A DNA stretch of 18,857 nucleotides from CAZUGH01 sp964619785 (lineage in GTDB: Bacteria > Bacillota > Clostridia > Lachnospirales > Lachnospiraceae): the NCBI GenBank assembly GCA_964619785.1, contig CAZUGH010000034.1, positions 1 through 18,857 of the forward strand. The letters run 5' to 3'. Within the stretch, counting starts at the first letter, position 1. The number at the start of each line of letters is the position of its first letter. Below the pieces are notes generated by a model. That model made no database searches and was not told where the DNA came from. It saw nothing but the letters and a program-made list of their open reading frames with translations. The position numbers and the translations under genes are program-made. Below are positions 1-8,985 of the stretch, one piece after another.

Positions 1-42
1 GCTGTTGCTTGCTAGCTGATTACTCAGCTATTTTACAACAGC
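1..42 (-). other. Hairpin downstream of galM, GNRA-capped on the minus strand
   Basis: Two nested inverted repeats are visible: GCTGTTG at 1-7 with CAACAGC at 36-42, and inside them TAGCTGA at 13-19 with TCAGCTA at 24-30. Read on the minus strand, the direction of galM, the apical loop is GTAA (a GNRA tetraloop) and the two helices are separated by a 5-by-5 internal loop. It begins 15 bases past the galM stop, so it may be the operon's 3' end structure or a terminator. Any U-tract would lie beyond the window edge, so termination cannot be confirmed. It could also be the end of a structured RNA from the neighbouring region. Confidence 0.5.
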
Positions 43-57
43 CCCTCTGGTGTCTAT

Positions 58-1092
58 TTATTTAAAAACATATTTTGTTACACTATGGAACTTATCTCCC
101 GCTTTCAGTTCACAAGACTTAAAACTTGGAACATTGATTGCATTTGGGAAATACTGCGTTTCAAAGCAAACGCCATCACGTTTGGTATAATGAGTTCCTT
201 CCTTACCATCTTCACCCATGATGAAGTTACCTGTGTAGAATTGCATACCGACCAAATCCGTATAAACTTCCATCTTACGTCCCGAGGTCTCTTCCATCAC
301 TTCCGCTACATAGACTACCTGGCCATCATCCTTACGATCTAATACATAATTATGATCATAACCACCCGCAATCTGTATTGGTTTGAAGTCGGCATCAATC
401 TCATCACCAATTCTCTTATACTCTCTAAAGTCCATTGGTGTTCCTTCCACATCCATAACTTCTCCCATAGGAATCAGGTCATCTGATGTGGGTGTGAACT
501 GATTGGCTTTAATCTTAACTTTGTGATCAAGAATCTTGCCAGCCTTGTGACCTGCTAGATTAAAGTAACTATGGTTGGTCAGATTAACAATCGTATCCTG
601 ATCCGATACACCCTCATAGGTTAAAACTAATTCATTATCATCTGTCAGGGTATAAGTCAGGGTTACATCAAAATTACCAGGAAATCCTTGCTCACCGTCT
701 GGACTGATACGATGAAATGAAATCGAGTTATCGGTTGTCTTAGCCTGATACATCACCTTGTTATAGCCAGGTGCTCCACCATGCAAGTTGTTGTTACCAT
801 CATTTTTCTCTAATTCAAATGTCTTGCCATTAAGTGTGAATTTTGCCTGACCGATACGATTGGCATGGCGCCCAATAAATGAACCAAATCCTGGTTCATT
901 CAATGTTTCATAGCTCTTCACATTGTCATAGCCAAGTACAACATCATCAAGCTTTCCATTCTTGTCTGGTACATAGAGGCTAACTAAAATTGCACCAAAA
1001 TCAATAAATTCAGCCTTCATTCCATTCTTATTCTCAAGTGTATAGAGTGTTACCTCTTCGCCCCCAGATGTCTTACCAAAATTCTTTGTCAT
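58..1092 (-). CDS. galM: Aldose 1-epimerase (galactose mutarotase)
   Basis: The product is a 344-residue aldose 1-epimerase that interconverts alpha and beta anomers of galactose or glucose in the cytoplasm, the first step of the Leloir pathway. Family signatures are visible: GRHANRIG and NNLHGG near residues 70-110, the TNHSYFNLAG motif with its catalytic-type histidine in the middle, GGYDHNYVL further on, and the FETQYFPNAINVP segment near the C terminus that carries the catalytic glutamate. Length is normal for the family. An ATG six codons upstream (1110) is in frame, but GGAGG lies just inside that extension and is well spaced from the ATG at 1090-1092, so the shorter start is chosen. 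It is the last gene of the minus-strand block, 21 bases after the DUF1294 gene. No other galactose gene is adjacent, so its link to the synthetase operon is only positional. Confidence 0.95.
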   Translation of the reverse strand: MTKNFGKTSGGEEVTLYTLENKNGMKAEFIDFGAILVSLYVPDKNGKLDDVVLGYDNVKSYETLNEPGFGSFIGRHANRIGQAKFTLNGKTFELEKNDGNNNLHGGAPGYNKVMYQAKTTDNSISFHRISPDGEQGFPGNFDVTLTYTLTDDNELVLTYEGVSDQDTIVNLTNHSYFNLAGHKAGKILDHKVKIKANQFTPTSDDLIPMGEVMDVEGTPMDFREYKRIGDEIDADFKPIQIAGGYDHNYVLDRKDDGQVVYVAEVMEETSGRKMEVYTDLVGMQFYTGNFIMGEDGKEGTHYTKRDGVCFETQYFPNAINVPSFKSCELKAGDKFHSVTKYVFK

Positions 1093-1113
1093 AGTAATGT
1101 AATCCTCCATTCA

Positions 1114-1395
1114 TTATATAATATGTTGATAAATTACTATCCCTGCCACAACCAGCCAAAGAATCAACACGACTGGCATGCCAACGATAAATTTAGTGTG
1201 TTTTGTCTTATGCCGAAAAACCTGCATTCCCACGATAGAGCCAATACACCCACCTAGGATTGCATATAGAAACAAACGTGCCTCAGGTATCCTCCATTTA
1301 TGTTTTCTTGCTTTTCTCTTATCAATACCCATCGAGGAAAATCCAATCACGTTCATCACCACAAAATAACTAATAATAAGAAGTTCCCTACTCAT
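1114..1395 (-). CDS. DUF1294 family small membrane protein
   Basis: A 93-residue protein of the DUF1294 family, whose function is unknown. Three hydrophobic segments are visible: near the N terminus (LLIISYFVVMNVIGF), in the middle (LFLYAILGGCIGSIVGM) and at the C terminus (VVLILWLVVAGIVIY), so it is expected in the cytoplasmic membrane. Typical family residues are present: a DKRKA motif after the first segment, RIPEARL before the second, and FRHKTKHTKF after it. The start at 1395 is preferred over 1419 because a GAGGAAG-type site precedes it at usable distance. The ATG overlaps the aspS stop by 8 bases, which suggests translational coupling to aspS. This family often appears as a passenger in housekeeping operons, and nothing here indicates a specific role. 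Confidence 0.88.
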   Translation of the reverse strand: MSRELLIISYFVVMNVIGFSSMGIDKRKARKHKWRIPEARLFLYAILGGCIGSIVGMQVFRHKTKHTKFIVGMPVVLILWLVVAGIVIYQHII

Positions 1396-3190
1396 CCTTT
1401 GCTTCCTCTTCCACTGCAATCTTGAGTTTCAACTCGTCAAGCTGAACATCATCTACACGATTCGGTGCCTGTGTCATCAGACAAGAAGCATCCTTTACTT
1501 TAGGGAATGCGATGACTTCACGGATACTATCTTCTTTTGCCATCAACATCACAAGACGGTCCAATCCATATGCCAAACCAGCATGTGGTGGTACTCCATA
1601 CTTAAATGCATTCAACAAGAAGCCAAATTGCTCATGAGCCTTCTCCATCGTGAATCCAAGTTTCTCAAACATCTTCTCCTGTACATCATTGCGGTGAATA
1701 CGAATGGAACCGCCACCAATCTCTGTACCATTTAAAACGATGTCATATGCCTGAGCGCGAACCTTTTCGGGTTCATTTTCAAGAAGTGATAAATCCTCTT
1801 CCATTGGCATTGTAAATGGATGATGCATCGCAACTAATCTCTGTTCTTCTTCGGAATACTCAAACAATGGGAACTCGGTTACCCATAAGAAATTGTATAC
1901 ACTCTTATCTAATAAATCTAAATTACGTGCAATCTCAAGTCTCAGATTACCTAATACATCATACACAACCTTATCACGATCGGCAGCAAACAACAGTAAA
2001 TCTCCTGGCTTACCACTCATTGCTGCCACCAACTGATTCAATTCCTCTTCTGTCATAAACTTAGAGAATGAGGACTTGAAAGTTCCATCTTCATTGATAC
2101 ATAAGTAAGCAAGACCTTTTGCACCAAAATCCTTCGCAAACTTCACTAAAGCATCAATCTTCTTACGTGGCATTGCACCCTGTCCTTCTGCGTTAATACC
2201 ACGTACAGAACCACCATTTTCAATAGCTCCTGTAAATACACCAAAGCCACATCCCTTAACTACGTCAGTAACGTTAATTAATTCCATCCCAAAACGTGTA
2301 TCTGGTTTATCAGAACCAAAACGTTCCATCGCTTCCTGCCATGTCACACGCTGAATAGGGAGTTGCACATCAACATTAATCGTTTCCTTAAACATCTTCT
2401 GTAATAATCTCTCATTGACATCAATGACATCATCTACATCAACAAATGATAACTCCATATCAATCTGGGTAAACTCAGGCTGACGATCCGCACGAAGATC
2501 CTCATCACGGAAACATTTTGCAATTTGGAAATAACGGTCATAACCTGAGCACATCAGCAACTGTTTGAACAGCTGTGGTGACTGTGGCAATGCATAAAAG
2601 TTACCCGGATGTACACGACTTGGAACAAGATAATCTCTCGCACCTTCAGGCGTAGAACGATTCAAAATAGGTGTCTCAATCTCGAAAAATCCTTCGTCTG
2701 CCAGGAAAGAACGTGTTAATGTAGCGACTTGACTACGCATCATAATATTTCGTTGAAGATCAGGTCTTCTTAAATCCAAATAACGATATTTCAAACGTAC
2801 TTCGTCTTTTGTCTTAGAATTCTCTTCAATTGGAAAAGGAGGGGTCTCAGATTCTGACAAAATACGGATATCCTCAACTACAACTTCCATCTCACCTGTT
2901 GTAAGATTTTCATTGACAGCGCCACCACGCTTCTTGACAGAGCCAGTAACGCCAATAACGAACTCGCTACGAAGCTTCTCAGCTTTCGCAAATCCTTCTG
3001 CTCCTACACTGCTCTCTTCAAAGATTAATTGCATGATACCTGAACGGTCACGCAAATCTACGAAAATGATTCCACCTTTATTTCTACTCTTCTGTACCCA
3101 GCCCATCAATGTAACGGTCTGTCCAATCTGTGATGTTGTTACTTCTGCACAACGGCATGTTCTCTTCATGCCCTTCATTGATTCTGCCAT
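1388..3190 (-). CDS. aspS: Aspartate--tRNA ligase, bacterial type
   Basis: Class II aminoacyl-tRNA synthetase that charges tRNA(Asp) with aspartate in the cytoplasm. The 600-residue length is normal for the bacterial form. Domain order: N-terminal OB-fold anticodon-binding domain (about 10-110), the class II catalytic core starting near 140, with QSPQLFKQ at 203-210 and motif 2 FRDEDLRADRQPEF at 227-240, the bacterial GAD insertion domain at roughly 300-420, and motif 3 GLAYGLDRLV at 538-547. The ATG at 3190 has AAGGAG about 8 bases upstream. It follows hisS by 12 bases and overlaps the DUF1294 gene, so the three are almost certainly co-transcribed. Whether it is discriminating or also charges tRNA(Asn) cannot be settled from the window. 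Confidence 0.98.
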   Translation of the reverse strand: MAESMKGMKRTCRCAEVTTSQIGQTVTLMGWVQKSRNKGGIIFVDLRDRSGIMQLIFEESSVGAEGFAKAEKLRSEFVIGVTGSVKKRGGAVNENLTTGEMEVVVEDIRILSESETPPFPIEENSKTKDEVRLKYRYLDLRRPDLQRNIMMRSQVATLTRSFLADEGFFEIETPILNRSTPEGARDYLVPSRVHPGNFYALPQSPQLFKQLLMCSGYDRYFQIAKCFRDEDLRADRQPEFTQIDMELSFVDVDDVIDVNERLLQKMFKETINVDVQLPIQRVTWQEAMERFGSDKPDTRFGMELINVTDVVKGCGFGVFTGAIENGGSVRGINAEGQGAMPRKKIDALVKFAKDFGAKGLAYLCINEDGTFKSSFSKFMTEEELNQLVAAMSGKPGDLLLFAADRDKVVYDVLGNLRLEIARNLDLLDKSVYNFLWVTEFPLFEYSEEEQRLVAMHHPFTMPMEEDLSLLENEPEKVRAQAYDIVLNGTEIGGGSIRIHRNDVQEKMFEKLGFTMEKAHEQFGFLLNAFKYGVPPHAGLAYGLDRLVMLMAKEDSIREVIAFPKVKDASCLMTQAPNRVDDVQLDELKLKIAVEEEAKDE

Positions 3191-3202
3191 TTTCTTATCT
3201 CC

Positions 3203-4453
3203 TTATTTGTTAAAGAATTCCTGAATGTCGGTGAAGCCTTCCTGACTCAGCTGTTCTTTCTGGAATTTCTTATTTTTCTTCATAATCTGTATATTGACGG
3301 ATGTTCCTGCATCTCTCTCAGCCTTAGCCTGTGTCAAGATCTCTACCATCTTCTGTGCTGGCATATTTTTCTCAATCAGATATGCTTTTTTGTCACCCTG
3401 CGTTGGAACCTGATAATCATTTTCTAGCAATAGCATAACAATTCGCTCAAACCCAATTGAAAATCCACAAGCTGGTGTATTCTGTCCGGTAAACTTACCA
3501 ATCATCTCATCATAACGTCCACCACCACCGACGGAACCACCAAACTCATCCATCGATATCTCAAAAATCGGACCCGTATAGTAAGACATACCGCGTACCA
3601 AGGTTGGGTCAAATGCAATCGTAAAATCAGCACTCTTCGTTGCCTCAACACTCGAGATAATCGTCTCCATATCATCTGCCACTTCAGAATCCATAAAGTC
3701 TCCCAACGTATTCTTCAGATAACGAACGCCTTCAATATCACTTGTTACATTTTTAAACAAATCAAGATATTTGTCAACTGCTGCCTGGTCGAACCCTTCT
3801 TTGACTAATTCCTCTTTGACACCATCAATCCCGATCTTATCCATCTTATCAAGTATGATAAATACTAAATCATAACTTTCTTCTTTGAACCCGCAATAAG
3901 CAGCCATTGCTTTCAAAATCTTACGGTTATTAATACGAATGGTAAAATTCTCAAAATCAAGTTTGCCAAGCAATGTGCTTGTTGCAAGAATCAATTCGAT
4001 CTCAGCAAGATATGTTGGCTCTCCTAAAATATCGATGTCACACTGCATAAATTGACGATATCTACCACGCTGTGGACGATCGGCACGCCATACATTTCCC
4101 ATCTGCAACGCTTTAAATGGAGAAGGAAGTTCTCCTGCATTATTCGCATAATAACGCGATAATGGAAGTGTTAAATCATAACGAAGTCCCCCATCTGCCA
4201 CATCACTTTCTGTCTTGGCGGTCTCAAGATTCAACTTGGCACCACGTTTCATAATCTTGAAAATCAGCTTTTCATTTTCCCCACCCTGCTTACTTGATAG
4301 GTTCTCGATGTGTTCAACACAAGGTGTCTCCATGGAACAAAATCCAAATTGCTTATATGTCTCTTTAATCTTGCCAATGACATAATCTCGAATCTCCATC
4401 TCTCTTGGAAGTATGTCCTTCATGCCGGTAACCGGTTTCTTTTTCATTGCCAT
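3203..4453 (-). CDS. hisS: Histidine--tRNA ligase
   Basis: Class II synthetase for tRNA(His), 416 residues, within the normal range. The N terminus has the family sequence GMKDILPREM; the motif 2 loop is visible as VWRADRPQRGRYRQF at about 121-135; the histidine-specific segment RGMSYYTGPIFEI and the glycine-rich GGGGRYDEMIG follow in the second half, and GFSIGFERI corresponds to motif 3. A C-terminal anticodon-binding domain occupies the last 90 or so residues. The start ATG at 4453 has AAGGAG 9 bases upstream, and that site lies inside the end of hemZ. The reading frames overlap by 10 bases, so translation is probably coupled to hemZ. The motif 2 region reads WRADRPQ rather than the more common FRYERPQ, which I take as a subfamily difference. 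Confidence 0.97.
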   Translation of the reverse strand: MAMKKKPVTGMKDILPREMEIRDYVIGKIKETYKQFGFCSMETPCVEHIENLSSKQGGENEKLIFKIMKRGAKLNLETAKTESDVADGGLRYDLTLPLSRYYANNAGELPSPFKALQMGNVWRADRPQRGRYRQFMQCDIDILGEPTYLAEIELILATSTLLGKLDFENFTIRINNRKILKAMAAYCGFKEESYDLVFIILDKMDKIGIDGVKEELVKEGFDQAAVDKYLDLFKNVTSDIEGVRYLKNTLGDFMDSEVADDMETIISSVEATKSADFTIAFDPTLVRGMSYYTGPIFEISMDEFGGSVGGGGRYDEMIGKFTGQNTPACGFSIGFERIVMLLLENDYQVPTQGDKKAYLIEKNMPAQKMVEILTQAKAERDAGTSVNIQIMKKNKKFQKEQLSQEGFTDIQEFFNK

Positions 4454-5865
4454 AATGTAAAACTCCTTTTCCTCTCAATCATTTCATCAATTCTTGCAAT
4501 ATATTCTTCTACACTTTTCACATTGCCAACACGTTCCATCTGGTGATCGTTGATGACATATTTAGATGAGCCACCTGCCCCAAGGGCAATAATTGTCTCA
4601 AGCTCTTCCATTATGAAAATATTATAATAACACTCTTTGCCTGGTTTGGCATAGGCTACATTTTCCTGATTGGTATTGCGCGTCATGCCTGATTTATTCT
4701 TTTGCCGATACATATAATATGGCCGGTAGCCTCTAGCATAGCAAAAGTCCTCACCATAATCTTGCATCGCAGGTATCTCCATACCTTCTTCACCGATGTC
4801 ATCCGCTTGATCTTGCTCTTCTCGCAACTTGGAAGCACGCTTAATCACCAACGTATGAATCGTGACGCTGTCTGGCTCAAGCTTTGCAATCTCCGCCAGC
4901 GTGTGTTTAAAGTCCTCTAACGTCTCATCTGGTAAACCGACAATCAAGTCCATATTGATATTGTCAAAGCCAGCCTCTCTCGCTTGATGGAACACGGTTC
5001 GGATGCTGTCAACCGTATGTTCTCGTCCCATCTTCTCAAGTGTCTCCTGTTTCATTGTCTGTGGATTCACTGAGATTCGAGTCACACCATACTGCTTCAT
5101 CAATCTCAATTTACCCTCTGTAATACTATCAGGTCGTCCCGCTTCCACTGTAAATTCCATCGTCTCTTCCATCGGAAAATGATGTACAATTGCTTGCAAT
5201 AAATACTCTAGTTGTTCTTCAGAAAGCGATGTGGGCGTGCCTCCTCCTACATAAATGCTATGAAGTGGATGGGAGGTATAGGTCTCGCTCACAAAGTTCA
5301 TCTCGTGAACCAATGCCTCTAAATAAGCATCGACCTGTTTCGCATATTGTTTCATCGGATAAGCCGCAAAAGAACAATAATGACATCTCGTTGGACAAAA
5401 TGGAATACCAATATATACGCTGTATCCTTGGCGATAATCAATATCATGAATCAATTCGTATTCCGTTCTCGCCACATTCATTGCCAGCGTAACCTTTCTA
5501 GGATTCATTCGATATACCTGACTTAATTCCTCCGCCACGGCATCTTCCCGCGCTCCGCCAAGCAGGCCACGTAATGCAATCTTAGCAGGTCGTATCCCCG
5601 TGAGAATCCCCCAGGGAAGTTCTTTGTCACTTAACTGGTGATAAGTATCATACAAAACCTGCTTCACTCGATTCTTGTCATAGGGTGCTGGTATCTCCTG
5701 GTCTAGAATAATCTTCTCATCCATCGTACACTTCAGATAGTATCCATCTCCCTTACCTGCCTTAGAATCCATCATCACAGTACATTCCTGTTCTGGAAAA
5801 AAGGACAGTGTAAGTGCTTTTACATCATAGGAAAATTCATTATCCCGTATCACTATCTCAATCAT
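4444..5865 (-). CDS. hemZ: HemZ-type radical SAM coproporphyrinogen dehydrogenase-like protein
   Basis: A 473-residue radical SAM protein of the HemZ branch of the HemN/HemW family, annotated as oxygen-independent coproporphyrinogen III dehydrogenase. The iron-sulfur cysteines are visible as C157, C161 and C164 in GIPFCPTRCHYCSF (CxxxCxxC), and the SAM-contact motif GGGTPTSL follows at about 207-214. About 150 residues precede the radical SAM core, including PWGILTGIRPAK, as is typical of HemZ and not of HemN. The start at 5865 has GGCGG just upstream; the gene lies 15 bases after the MBL gene and overlaps hisS by 10. True substrate activity within this family is uncertain, since some relatives act in heme delivery (HemW-like). 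No other heme gene is present here. Confidence 0.9.
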   Translation of the reverse strand: MIEIVIRDNEFSYDVKALTLSFFPEQECTVMMDSKAGKGDGYYLKCTMDEKIILDQEIPAPYDKNRVKQVLYDTYHQLSDKELPWGILTGIRPAKIALRGLLGGAREDAVAEELSQVYRMNPRKVTLAMNVARTEYELIHDIDYRQGYSVYIGIPFCPTRCHYCSFAAYPMKQYAKQVDAYLEALVHEMNFVSETYTSHPLHSIYVGGGTPTSLSEEQLEYLLQAIVHHFPMEETMEFTVEAGRPDSITEGKLRLMKQYGVTRISVNPQTMKQETLEKMGREHTVDSIRTVFHQAREAGFDNINMDLIVGLPDETLEDFKHTLAEIAKLEPDSVTIHTLVIKRASKLREEQDQADDIGEEGMEIPAMQDYGEDFCYARGYRPYYMYRQKNKSGMTRNTNQENVAYAKPGKECYYNIFIMEELETIIALGAGGSSKYVINDHQMERVGNVKSVEEYIARIDEMIERKRSFTLWQ

Positions 5866-5880
5866 CTGATACCGCCATTT

Positions 5881-6516
5881 CTATATATAAGGATTATTTT
5901 TCTTCTCATATTCCACGCTCGTATGTGGTCCATGCCCCGGGAACAATACGGTCTCCTCTGGGAGTGGCATAATCTTCTCTTGAATCGAGCGAACAATCTG
6001 ATAGTCATTACCCGTTGGTAAATCTGTTCTCCCAACAGATTCCAAGAAGATTGTATCACCACAAAGTGCGAAACCTTCCTCTAGATAGTAGCAACAGCTT
6101 CCACCCGTATGACCTGGGGTATGAAGCACTTGAAATCTCATACCTGCTACTTCAAAATGCTGCCCATCTCGAACAAGACGGTCTGCTGTCATCGTATAGG
6201 CAATGCCTGTCCCAGCAATGGTACAGTTCATATTCGGATCTTCAAGCAGCTTCTCTTCTTGGTCGCATAGGATAATATCACAATGCTTCGTAGCCGCAAT
6301 CTCCTTTGCTGCCAAAATATGATCAAAATGTCCATGCGTCAATAACACACCACATAGTTGCAAATTCTTAGCATTGAGATAATCAAGAATTGTATCTGCT
6401 TGATTGCCTGGATCAACCACAACACACTCATCCATACCATCGCGATAGATGATATAGCAATTGGTCCGAATCGGACCAACTACAATTAAATCTATATTAA
6501 TATCTTTTATGTGCAT
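5881..6516 (-). CDS. MBL-fold hydrolase, glyoxalase II-like (YcbL type)
   Basis: A 211-residue single-domain metallo-beta-lactamase fold hydrolase resembling hydroxyacylglutathione hydrolase-like proteins. All the metal ligands of the family are visible: the THGHFDH motif giving H61, H63, D65 and H66, then H136 in HTPGHTGGS, D154 in LCGDTIF and H195 in FPGHGPHT. It lacks the C-terminal substrate domain of classical glyoxalase II, so glutathione thioester hydrolysis is not assured and the substrate is unknown. The start at 6516 is chosen because GAGG lies about 7 bases before it, inside the four-codon extension from 6528. It sits 26 bases after rsh and 15 before hemZ. Many Clostridia carry this hydrolase between rsh and hemZ, often with a D-aminoacyl-tRNA deacylase gene that is absent here. 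Confidence 0.92.
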   Translation of the reverse strand: MHIKDINIDLIVVGPIRTNCYIIYRDGMDECVVVDPGNQADTILDYLNAKNLQLCGVLLTHGHFDHILAAKEIAATKHCDIILCDQEEKLLEDPNMNCTIAGTGIAYTMTADRLVRDGQHFEVAGMRFQVLHTPGHTGGSCCYYLEEGFALCGDTIFLESVGRTDLPTGNDYQIVRSIQEKIMPLPEETVLFPGHGPHTSVEYEKKNNPYI

Positions 6517-6542
6517 CAAATACCTCATTTCTAATAAATAAA

Positions 6543-8861
6543 CTAGCCATTCGTTCGACGGTCAATATCAATAATACTCTCAACGCCACGAATCTTCTTG
6601 ACAATACGATTAAGCTGCTCAACACCATGCGTTTCAAATCCCATCTCAATCGTTGCTTTATCCTGTTTCGACACACGCACATTCATCGATTTAACATCGA
6701 TATCATTTTCTGTAAATATCTTGGAAATATCAAGAACAACACCCATACGATTATATGCATAAATCACAATCTCAACTGGATACAGTTCCTTGCTCTCGGT
6801 CGAGGCAACACTATCCCATTCTGCATCGACTAAGCGGTTTCGCTCGTGTTCTGGTAAATGAATCATGTTGACGCAATCAGTACGATGAATCGAAACACCA
6901 CGTCCTCTTGTTACAAATCCAACAATCTCGTCACCAGGAACAGGACTACAACACTTGGAAAAACGAACAGCTAAATCTTCCATACCCATAACCACAACAC
7001 CGTTCTTACTTTTACTTGCCTTACGTTGTGTGTGATTGACAGCTTCCTTCGCCTTAGCATTTTCAATAACCTCTAGCACCTGTTCATCGGATACAATACG
7101 CTTGTTCTGCTTGTCATATTCATCTTTAAGCTTATTGACAACCTGACCCTCTTTTAAACCACCATGTCCAATCGCCGCGCAGACCGAATCCCAATCTCGG
7201 AAACCATACTTGCGAACACATTTATTAACATAAGCTGGTTTCAAAAGATCACTAAGAATAATATTGCGTCCTTTGCAATATGCCACAAGCATATCTTTTC
7301 CTTTAATAATATTCTCTTCTTTAAATTGAGACTTAAACCATTGATTAATCTTATTCTTAGCCTGCGTACTCTGTACAAGGGAAAGCCAATCCCGACTTGG
7401 ACCTCTACTGTTCTGAGATGTAATAACCTCGATTCGGTCACCATTCTGGATCTGATAATCAATCGTAACCAAATTGCCATTCACTCGGGCACCTATCATT
7501 TTATTGCCCACTGCACTATGAATGGAATAGGCAAAATCAATCGGTGTGGAACCAGCAGGTAACGTCTTGACATCACCTTCTGGAGTAAAACAGTAAACAC
7601 TATCCGAGAACAAATCCAAATCGCTCTTTAACAAGCTCATGAATTCTTTATTATCGGACATCTCATGCTGCCACTCAAGAATCTGACGCAGCCATGACAT
7701 CTTAGCTTCTTCGCTATCTGTTGATTCAGATCCATTGGCTTCTTTGTACTTCCAATGTGCTGCAATACCATACTCGGCAGTACGATGCATCTCATAGGTT
7801 CGAATCTGAATCTCAAATGGTTGTCCCTTAGGACCAATCAATGTTGTATGCAAGGACTGATACCGATTTGGCTTTGGCATCGCAATATAATCTTTAAAAC
7901 GTCCTGGAATTGGTGTATACATCTCATGAATAACACCCAATGCTGCGTAACATTGCTGGTCAGTATCAACAACAATTCTCACGGCAAATAAATCATAAAT
8001 CTGATCAAGCGTCTTGTTCTGATTCACCATCTTGCGATAAATACTAAACAAATGCTTTACTCGACCGTCTATCTTAGATTCAATTCCTGCATTCTTGATA
8101 TGCTCTCGCACCTCATCAACAATATCGCAAATAAAGGTCTCTCGCTCCACACGCATGGAGTTCAACTGAGCAGTCAAATCATTATATACATCTGGCTCTA
8201 GATACTTTAAGGATAAATCATCTAGCTCTACTTTTACCTTGGAAATACCAAGACGATGAGCAATCGGTGAATAAATATCCATCGTTTCTCTAGCTTTTTC
8301 CTTTTGCTTCTCCGGCTTCATAAATTGCAAGGTTCGCATGTTATGCAGTCGGTCAGCAAGTTTAATCATAATAACTCGTATATCTTTTGCCATGGCAAGG
8401 AACATCTTTCTCAAGTTCTCTGCCTGCACTTCTATCTTGTCTGTCGAATAATTCAACTGTGTTAACTTCGTAACACCATCTACTAGTGCCGCAATCTCAG
8501 CACTAAACATCTCCGTAATATCTTCTGTTGTATATTTCGTATCCTCTACGACATCGTGTAACAGACCGGCAACGATAGACTCTTTATCAAGTTCTAGCTG
8601 CGCCAAAATAATACCAACGCAAACAGGATGAATCAAATAAGGCTCACCAGACTTACGCTTCTGATCCTTATGTGCTTCCTTTGCTAGTTCATATGCCTTC
8701 CGAATAATATCCAAATCCGACGATGGATGATAGTTGCTAACTGTCTTTAACAACACATCAAATAGTATGTCGGGATCGGTAAAATCTGGCGGAATTATTG
8801 CTGTAGACAGCTCTCCGGTATCAAATACCATCTGAAAGCCGTTTTGCTTATCAGTATCCAT
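6543..8861 (-). CDS. rsh: Bifunctional (p)ppGpp synthetase/hydrolase (RelA/SpoT homologue)
   Basis: A 772-residue long RSH protein that makes and degrades the alarmone (p)ppGpp at the ribosome, setting the stringent response. Domains in order: HD hydrolase with H64, H78 and the H102-D103 pair in LLHDVVEDT, so hydrolysis looks intact; synthetase with RFKDYIAMPKPNRYQSLHTT at 321-340 (the RxKD form typical of bifunctional enzymes) and E350/Q352 in FEIQIRT; TGS at about 421-481 (YCFTPEGDVKTLPAGSTPIDFAYSIH); a cysteine-containing RIS segment (KCCSPVPGDEIVGFVTRGRGV); and a C-terminal ACT domain from about 695. The ATG at 8861 has GGAGG 7 bases upstream; the extension to 8903 would place that site inside the gene. 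First gene of the block, with its own promoter at 8936-8964. Confidence 0.96.
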   Translation of the reverse strand: MDTDKQNGFQMVFDTGELSTAIIPPDFTDPDILFDVLLKTVSNYHPSSDLDIIRKAYELAKEAHKDQKRKSGEPYLIHPVCVGIILAQLELDKESIVAGLLHDVVEDTKYTTEDITEMFSAEIAALVDGVTKLTQLNYSTDKIEVQAENLRKMFLAMAKDIRVIMIKLADRLHNMRTLQFMKPEKQKEKARETMDIYSPIAHRLGISKVKVELDDLSLKYLEPDVYNDLTAQLNSMRVERETFICDIVDEVREHIKNAGIESKIDGRVKHLFSIYRKMVNQNKTLDQIYDLFAVRIVVDTDQQCYAALGVIHEMYTPIPGRFKDYIAMPKPNRYQSLHTTLIGPKGQPFEIQIRTYEMHRTAEYGIAAHWKYKEANGSESTDSEEAKMSWLRQILEWQHEMSDNKEFMSLLKSDLDLFSDSVYCFTPEGDVKTLPAGSTPIDFAYSIHSAVGNKMIGARVNGNLVTIDYQIQNGDRIEVITSQNSRGPSRDWLSLVQSTQAKNKINQWFKSQFKEENIIKGKDMLVAYCKGRNIILSDLLKPAYVNKCVRKYGFRDWDSVCAAIGHGGLKEGQVVNKLKDEYDKQNKRIVSDEQVLEVIENAKAKEAVNHTQRKASKSKNGVVVMGMEDLAVRFSKCCSPVPGDEIVGFVTRGRGVSIHRTDCVNMIHLPEHERNRLVDAEWDSVASTESKELYPVEIVIYAYNRMGVVLDISKIFTENDIDVKSMNVRVSKQDKATIEMGFETHGVEQLNRIVKKIRGVESIIDIDRRTNG

Positions 8862-8935
8862 ACAAATCCCTCCATCAAGCCCACTCACTGGGCCATTTAT
8901 CAATTCTGTACTATTTTTACGTATACTTCTAACTT

Positions 8936-8964
8936 ATTATAAAGATATCCACGTAAAAAATCAA
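8936..8964 (-). promoter_or_regulatory. Sigma-A-type promoter for rsh and the downstream block
   Basis: On the minus strand TTGATT (8959-8964) is followed after exactly 17 bases by a perfect TATAAT (8936-8941). Transcription would start near 8929, giving an untranslated leader of about 68 bases before the rsh ATG. The next six minus-strand genes follow with gaps of no more than about 26 bases, so this could be the main promoter for all seven. Confidence 0.8.
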
Positions 8965-8985
8965 TGGGTAATATGCAATGAGTTG

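Noticed and set aside
1093..1110. Longer galM start at 1110
   Set aside because: Its first codons contain the Shine-Dalgarno sequence of the ATG at 1092, and nothing suitable lies upstream of 1110.
8862..8903. Longer rsh start at 8903
   Set aside because: The strong GGAGG lies inside this extension and is placed correctly for the ATG at 8861.
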